Origin: Glandiceps talaboti
Lineage: Eukaryota; Hemichordata; Enteropneusta; Spengelidae
Direction: 5' to 3'
Length of the DNA stretch: 64,000 nt
Assembly: GCF_964340395.1 (NCBI RefSeq)
Contig: NC_135555.1
Location: 27,926,725 to 27,990,724 of the forward strand
This document shows, piece by piece, positions 36,301 through 45,300 of this stretch (within the stretch, counting starts at the first letter, position 1; each line of letters starts with the position of its first letter). The notes beneath the pieces are model-generated. The model was given only the letters and a program-made list of their open reading frames with translations, was not told the origin of the DNA and did not search any database. The translations under genes and the position numbers were made by a program.

Positions 36301-39300
36301 CGTGAGAATTTCCAAATACAAAAATGTGTTTGCCAAAGGATATCTACCAAACTACACACGTGAACTTTTCAAAATCAAACAAATTATCTTTGGTCCCGTT
36401 ATTGTTTACACTTTGGAAGATTTATCGGGTGAAGATATTGAAGGCACGTTTTATGAGCAAGAATTATCACTTGATATGACCAAAGAATCGAAGGAATACA
36501 AAGTTGAAAAAATATTACGTAAGAAAAAAATCAAAGGCCATGAATACGCATTGGTAAAATGGTTAGGATATGGCGATAAATTCAATTCTTGGGAACCGAT
36601 TGAAAATATCAAAAAATTAAAATAATATATAATATAATGTAATAATGTATAGTACATCATGTTTGTAGAACATAATATAACTAAATTTTTAACCAAATAC
36701 AAAGACGTCCTTGGTTTTAATATAGAGCTAGAATGGGACAACTTGAGAAGAAAAAATATGCACGTATTAATTGTAAATACAGGGGTAAAATTGAAAGATA
36801 CAGCTCTTTATCAGATTATTTTATCCTTTTGTAAAGAAGTCGAAAAAAAGAATTTTTTTTAAACGTATTGAATTCTTAAGTTTATTTCCTAACTCAGAGG
36901 ACAACCAAGAAGTTAAATTTTTAAATGAATACTGGATTCTTAAATTAAGATACTAGGAACAGACGTATATTTCAAGATAATTATGGAAATTTATTAGTAT
37001 GTTTTATATAGTTTATGTATATAAACCCTTTAATATACATGTACCAGAAAAATGTGGACATTAGGATTACCATCTACGAGAGTGAACGGAGTGAACGGAG
37101 TGAAACAAAAAAAACAGCCGCCTTCAGCAGACGCAGCAGCCCTAGCGGTGTCAACATCATTGGAACCACAGCAGCCGCAGGAGTCGCAGCATTCGCTGCA
37201 TTCGCTTAACTATCCGAAACCATTTACTCTAGCACAAAATACTAACTATGCACTACATCAACCATTTGATAGTATAATGTCCGTGGATATACGAAACATA
37301 CTAGTCAACATGGATGTTTTTGTAAGTGAAACCGATCGATTCAATATAAAATTGAGAGATATATTCAAAAACTACATAATAAGTCATTTTAATGCAAAAA
37401 CTGCCAACAAATGGTTGAAAGGTCCAAATATGCAGCACTGGGATCAACAATTGAATTTTTCTGTTTGTTTAGCTACGGCCGGATGCGGTGTTACTCTAGA
37501 GGATCATCTGTATAATGATGATATTCTAAAACAGATTCAATCATTTTTTAGATTTCACGTGTACTTTACGATACGCCGTATATTGAATGAACTTTCTTGC
37601 CCACTACCTGACGACTCCAACACTTTTAATAAAATTGATAATTTATATGATGTACCGTCTTATCATAGAATATGCGATGAATTCGGATTAGATTATAATA
37701 CAGATTTTAGATTCATGTATGATAAATCAGGAAACAGGGGTTTAGGTGATGGTTATATATGGATACACGGTCCTAAAAACGATTAAATTCACCTCATTAT
37801 AATGGAACTATGTTTCAAACTAAAAATGAATCAAATGTTGCTACAGAAATGCGTGCACATTGGTATAAATTTCAAAATGATGATTATAAACAATACAACT
37901 ACTTTGTTTTACCAAACAGCAGAGGTTTTACACAAGCGGGTTTAGGAAGATTAAATCGATCGATCGAAGCTTATGTATATTGCGTGTTAGGAAGTCAAGC
38001 AGACACGCGAGTAAGTATAGTAAACTCTGGTGGTGCTGGTCAAGAAACGAGACAAAAAATGATTTTATTACTCGAGGATGAGACGAGAGGTATTAATGAG
38101 GATGATAGTATACCTCGTTATCAAAATGTAATTAATGCAACGAGTGTAAAGTTAGATCTAGCCATTTCTCCTTCTTTATGGTTAATCCCGAGTAAAATGA
38201 TTATAAAATTGAATAGGAATGTGGCGGGTTATAACAATTTCTTACAACAGGCGACAGAAGATATGAAATTCGGTTATAACAACATAAATAATAACGTAAA
38301 AGAATCAGCATTAAAAGAAATGGAAGGTCATGATGATCCAGTGCAACGACTAGATGCATCAGTATCGTCAGTCGTGGTAGCATCGTCAGCAGCGACAGCA
38401 GATGTTGAAGTCGAAGCAGCGGTAGCAGCGCATGGTGAGAGTGACGTTGTTCATGAATATTCAACGATGGGAATAATAGTTGGGATAATATTTTTAAGTT
38501 ACTTATTTATATAGTATTTATATAGTATTTATTTAGTATTTATATAGTAGTAGTAAGATGGCTGACTATAATCCTTTCGATATTAATGTAGATGAAAATG
38601 TAGATGAAAATGTAGATGACCTTGGAGACCGCAGAGTAGACTTGGAAATGACAGATTACGAACAAAACCCAAGGCTTGGTTTTGAATTACTAGGTGACTT
38701 CCAGTAAACAACATTCACAGATCCTACAGTTGAACCCACTGGAGCTAAATTGTTTGAATTAAAAAATAAATTATTGGAAGATACTATTGATGAAGTTATA
38801 AAAAAAAGTGGCGTGCCAGTTAATCGAACTGAATTACAATTAAATACACATGTAGGAAATGTTGAGCAGCTGTATGATAACGTAAGAAATCAACGGATTA
38901 CAAGAAACGGTAAACTTTTAGCCAAAAGTACAATAAAAAGTAAAATTGGTACTGCAGCTGCTAATAGACTTTTCGAGGATACTGCTGCTGCTACCGCTAG
39001 TATCGGTCCTTTAAATGTGGATGAAGTTGAAGCTATAGATTTAACACCACCAATGGTTGGTCAATTAAGAGACTATCAAGCTTACCTCAGAAGAGACACT
39101 GTAGGTAATAAAGATGAAATCAAACAGTAATCTTACGATTGAAAACAAAATTGAAGAATGGAATGAACTCAACCCTGAATATACAATCATGCGTAAAGAA
39201 ATTGATACAGCAGTCAAAAGTTTAGAAGATTTGTATAATAGAAAAAAAGAATTGGAAAACAGACAAAAAATCGAAGAATTAACGCAAGATGAAAAAAAGG

Positions 39301-42300
39301 AAGTAGGTAGAATTGAGATTCATATTTTAAAATATAATAAAGAAACTAATATTTTAAATAATAAGTTAGCTGAGACATCTTCTTTGAAAGAAGTACTCAA
39401 AGACCCAAATCTTAGTATTAAAGATAAACTGGTGATTCTTTTCAAACGCAATGGAGTTACTATAGTTTCATTAGCAACAGCACTCGGTTTAGTCATAACT
39501 ACCATAGCTATTGCATTAGGTATTAAATCACCACCAGTTGGTAGCAGCGGTAGTAGCGGTAGCGGTCGTGGTGGTAGCGGTGGTGGTCCAGTCAAAGCAG
39601 TTATTAAACGTGTTGCGGATGTATTAAAATGGTTAGGTAATAAAGCAGCTATAGCACTGCCGGGTATTATTGGCTCTATCGTGTCATTCGTTTTAAAAAC
39701 AGCGGGACAAGTTGTAGGATTTATAGCTGAACATGTATGGCTGTTGGCAACTGCAATAGCAGTATACCTTTATGAACGGATTTTAACTAAACGAGCAAAA
39801 AAATAAATGAAATGAAAAAATACTAATAATTTTCATTTCATTTATTTTAGTATAATATATAGTATAATATATAGTATAGATATAGTAAAAGAAAAAATGC
39901 CTTACAATAGAGAACTACAAGGTGACTACTCAAAATTGACCGCACTCGGTAGTAAAGGAGAACGAACTCATCACGTTGTAACGTTTAATCCAAATAGTGC
40001 AAAACCCGGTGAAGATTTATATATCAGATGTCCAACATTAGAAGACACTGTTGTTCTAACGGGTAAATTCAATCTCGTTTTTGATCTTAAACTAAATGGT
40101 CATAATAAGAACTTCGTTGTTCAAAACCTGTCCGCTAACATCATCAGTCAATTAGTTTTAAAATTCGAAGGGAAAAAATTAATGGATTTAACAAACTACA
40201 ATTTAATACAAACGTATAAAGATCTGTATTCAGATAGAACAAATAAAACACTGTATGGAATTCAGTCAGAAAATCGCCGAAAATTGAGAAGCGATAATAT
40301 CGATGGAGTTGGTGGTGGGGCTTACTTAGGAGAGGCTGCACTTTTAAAGGCATACGGTAAAAAATATGCGATCGATCTCGCGAAATTGCATCCTATAATG
40401 AATGGTCATGGAGCCGTATATCCTTCGAGCTTAGGAAGTCATATCGAATGGGATATTACTCTCGCTCCCGTTAATAAAATCCTAGTAAGTGAAGACACGA
40501 CTGGTTGGGATTATACTTTAACAAACATTCAACTTGAATATGAAACGATAAGAGATCCAAAGTTAGCTATGGAAATTAAGGGTTATTATAACAGCGGTAA
40601 AAGTTTTCTCTACGAACATATTCAACATGTCAGAGAAATTAACTTCTCTGGTACGGATACAATTATTAATGAGAACATTAATGTACCACGTAGTAGCTTG
40701 AAAGGAATTTTTGTATTATTCAGTAAACCACAACTACAAAATGCATTAGACACTGAATTATTCTTTAATCCTAGTATTAATTCTGTTGCAATAATGATAG
40801 AAGGTATCGCAAATAAAGTGTATGCACCGGGATTATCTCCTAGAAAATTTTGGGAAGAAACCAGACGTTATTTCATGTCATCCGAGTTCTGTTGCGATAA
40901 ACTAGAGGAAATAACTGAGGAAAACTTTCTATTAAATAAATATTGTTTGTTTATTGATTTAAGAAGTTTTAAGAATAATAGATATCATGGTAGTGGTCTG
41001 AAAGTTATGAACACAAAAGATGGGGTTCAACTGGAAATTCAACGAGAATCCACACCCACAGACCCGCAAGTAAAAATAACCGCAAATATTTTCATTATAA
41101 GTGATGCTATGCTTAAAATTCAAGAATCTAAATTAAAATATATTATTTATTAACATTATTAACATTATTAATATTATTAACATTATTAACATTATTGATA
41201 GTATAGAATAACTCTAAAATGATCTGGCTTGACCCTCCTTTCAATATGCTTATTAGTGCACCGACATGTTCGGGTAAAACAGAGTTCATTATGGAACTAT
41301 TACAAACGTATTATAAAAACGTATTCGATTATATAATCATAATCTGTCCGACGTTCATAAACAATAAAGCTTACGATAAAAAATGTATTTACAAAGACTC
41401 TGACATTATTATAATGATTCCCAACATAGAAAAAATAAATGAAAATATTGAATTCGTGCATGAATGTTATAAAAATACAAAAAGTCTAATCATACTAGAT
41501 GACTGCGCTTTCACGAAGGATGTCAAATCTTGTGTCAATATTTTAACTAAGTTAGCATTTTCAGCTCGTCATGATAATATTAGCGTATGGGTACTTACGC
41601 AACAATTTACGAGTATCGCCAAAACATTTCGAGAAAACATCGGTATGCTTGTTCTGTATTACACACCGAGTAAAAATGATGTTAAAGAAATAATTGAAAA
41701 CTATGGGATGGAATTAAATAAGGAAGAAATTAGTGAATATATAAAACAATTAAAATATACTCCTTATAGTAAATTAGTATTTCGTTTAAGACAACCGTAT
41801 AGTATAGATTTAGTATAAATCTGGTACAGTTATGTTAATCAATGATGTTACCAATATTTTGTGGCTATTTATTCAGTTAGGTATCATATACTATTTTTTT
41901 AAAATAAAATATTTAATACATATATATATATATATAAAATGGAACAGTCGTTGGCAGAAATTTTACAGCCAGTTGAATCAATACCAACAACAGTAACATC
42001 GGAACAAATGACAACAGTGACAACAGTATCTCCAATAGTTAAGTACAGAGAAAGATTACTTTGTATCATTGCTGCTGGACAATCAAAAGCTTTCTTAGGA
42101 AAAAATTTCACTCTCGAATATATTGAAAAAGTGAGCGATAAAGAAATTGAAAAATTTTATAAGAAATATGAAAGCACTTACAGTTCTCTCGTAAGTGACA
42201 ACATTGTAAATGGAGTTTTATTTGGGATTAGTAAAATAGTAGGACTTGTGCTTCCAGTACATAATGTGAATAAATTAAGTGACGACTTGAAAAACAATTT

Positions 42301-45300
42301 TCTCGTTACAAATCAATTCAAACAACTTACTGGAAAGTTAGCATACAGTTATGGTCCTCTTTTGGCATTGACAAGTGGTGGTCTCACTATTTTAAATAAT
42401 ATTAACTTTGCAACAAACAATGTTAACACTTGTCTCCTCAAGAAAAGTGACTTGACTGAAAAGAATGACTTGAATAGTCAAATTGAAAAAAATGACTCGA
42501 ATGACTTTAATAACTTGAGTCAACTTGATCAAGAACTTGTTAAAGAACTTGCTATAGAACTTGATCAAGAACATGAACAAGAACTTGATCAAGATATTGA
42601 AAACAATTTGAAAATTGACTTGATTAAAAATAAAATAAAGTATAAAAAGTAATTTAAAAAAAAATATTTTAAATATTTTGTATTATATAGTTATTATATA
42701 TATATATTAGTGTAAAAATGAGTGATACAGAAAGTGTAACACAACCCAAAGTAGAAACTCAAGTAAAAACTCAAGTAGAAACTGTTACTACAAACAGTAA
42801 AACTAAAAATCCAGGTCGAGTTGAATGGGGAAAAAAATTAGCAGTAATTTCAGCTGAAACAAAAAAACGAAAAAAATTAAAAATGAAAGACATGTTAGTC
42901 GATAATAACGTTAAATCAATGGGATCAACTAAGGCAACTGAAAGCAATGAAAGCAATGAAAGCAATGAAAGCTCGCAATTTAATAATACTATGGTTTTAT
43001 TAACTCTTGGTTCATTAGTAATTGGGGCAGCTGGTTTATATTATAAAAGACAATGGTTTTTACAATCAAGTGATATTGTAAGCACCAAGTCATCACCAGA
43101 GTCTAAACAATTAACGACATTAGAACCAGTTAAAAATAAAGCCCCGCAAGCTCCTCAAGCTACGCAAGCTTCACAAGCTCCGCAAGCTTTACTTGAAATG
43201 GTATAATGAAATAAATGTAATAATGTAAAAAATGTAATAATTAATTATTTTTATATTTATTTTTTATTTTTATATAATATATACACAATATACAATGACG
43301 GACTATACTAAACTAATCGTGAATGGTCTATATGATGGTGCAGTTTTATCTGCTTTAACAATAACTAATAGTTTTATACTTGACAAGACTATAAAGATGG
43401 CTCCAGACAGTCCTAAAACAAGTACTTCATTCAGGAAGTTTGCTTCTCTCGCAATAGCTGTGAGTGGAGCAGTATTAGAGAAAGATATGTTGGAACAAAG
43501 AAATATGTTACCAGTTGATCCTTATAAAGGATAAATATAAAGGATAAATATAAAGGATAAATATAAATAAATATAAAGGATAATAAAAAAAATATTAAAA
43601 AGAAATGTAATATAATTTATTAATTTAATATAATATATACTACTCTTAATAATATAGATACTATACATAATGGCTTCAGCTATTGCGATGATGGTTGGTG
43701 GATATATTTTAAATGCAACTACCTTTCTTGGAGGTAGTTATATAGGTAAGGCAGTTACAGGCAATACGAAAGAAGAACATGAAAAAGAATTAAAGAGACA
43801 TGATTTAGCTTTGGAGAATTTCAATAAAGATCATGAAGCATGGTTGGAACATAGACAAACAGCATTTGATTTTATGGCGAAACAAAATTTTTTAGATGTT
43901 CATGCGAGACAAAATCTGGTTCTGACTGATCAAAACTTAAATTTATATCTTGAATTTCATCCAGAGAGTACGCAGAGTACACTCACAAGTCTTGAAAATG
44001 AACCCAAATTTAGTGACTATTATCAACCTTCCGATGATATGAAGTTATATCAATACATTTATTTAGCTGGTGGTGGAATATTATTAGTTTATTTAACAAA
44101 AAAATATATAATATAATATAATATAATAAACTGATAAACTAATAAACTAATAAACTAATAAACTAACTATACAATGGAATGTCAATTATGTAAACGACTT
44201 TATTGTGATTTAATGAACAAAAAAGTAAAAAAAAAAAAAACTGGTATAACATCATACATTGTAACATATGTAAAAAAATTAATATACCTCGTGATGATAT
44301 TTGTAAAAACATTTGCGGTAAGATCTATGGAAGGTTTCACTGTTTTGACTGTTGTAATTCATTAAATAAACCTTTAGATGAATCTTTAGATGAAAACTTT
44401 GAATATGACCAAAGAAGTCAAAACAAACAAAAAAGTAGAAACATCTATAACCCTAAAAACCATATTAAAAAAGTTTAAAAAAAATATAAACTAAATTATT
44501 ATCTTTTAAGAACTGTTACTATAATATTTTTATCAATTAGTGAAGTTTATATAGAACCAACACGATATCGATCACTCAACTTTAGGAGAATATCAGGAAG
44601 CTGCACTAATACCAGAGTTGAAAATGGAAGCATTTTCGCAGAATCAAATTTTAAAACGATTTTGGGATAAATGGAATGCAGAATATCCAGAGATAGTGAG
44701 GTTTAGTTGGTGGCGTTTACGATGGCGTCAAATCTTTTTAAAACTGAAGTTAAATAAACTAACAAATAATATTTAATTAGGTGAGAGAATGATCAATAAA
44801 TAATAAAAAATATGATATAACTATTATTACTATTATTACTATTATTTAATTATTGTTAACTGTTATTACTATTATTTAACATTTTTTCCATTAATTTTTG
44901 TTTTACTACATTAAAATCCATTAGAGTATAATTAAAATACGAATTATTTGGATTTATCGTAGACTTTTTTAATCCACGTGAAACTACTATTAATGGAAGT
45001 TTATTTGTAAGAATCTCATCTATCATTCTGCTAGGAGCGTAAGTATAATAAAGTTGGTTAAGAGTTATTGGATCATTAAGCCAAATCAATAATCCAGGTC
45101 CGTAACGAGATTTGAACTCCTTAAAATCAGTAATCAAAAATGGTTTTTCTGTTGGAACTTCTCTCCATTTAATTGTAGGAATTTCTTGGATATTTCTTTT
45201 TTCATTTAAAATATCTAATAATAAACCCTCATCATTCTCTGAAGGATTAGCAATATTAGATATATTAGATATAGCAGGATCAGGCAGAGAACTAAGTGGA

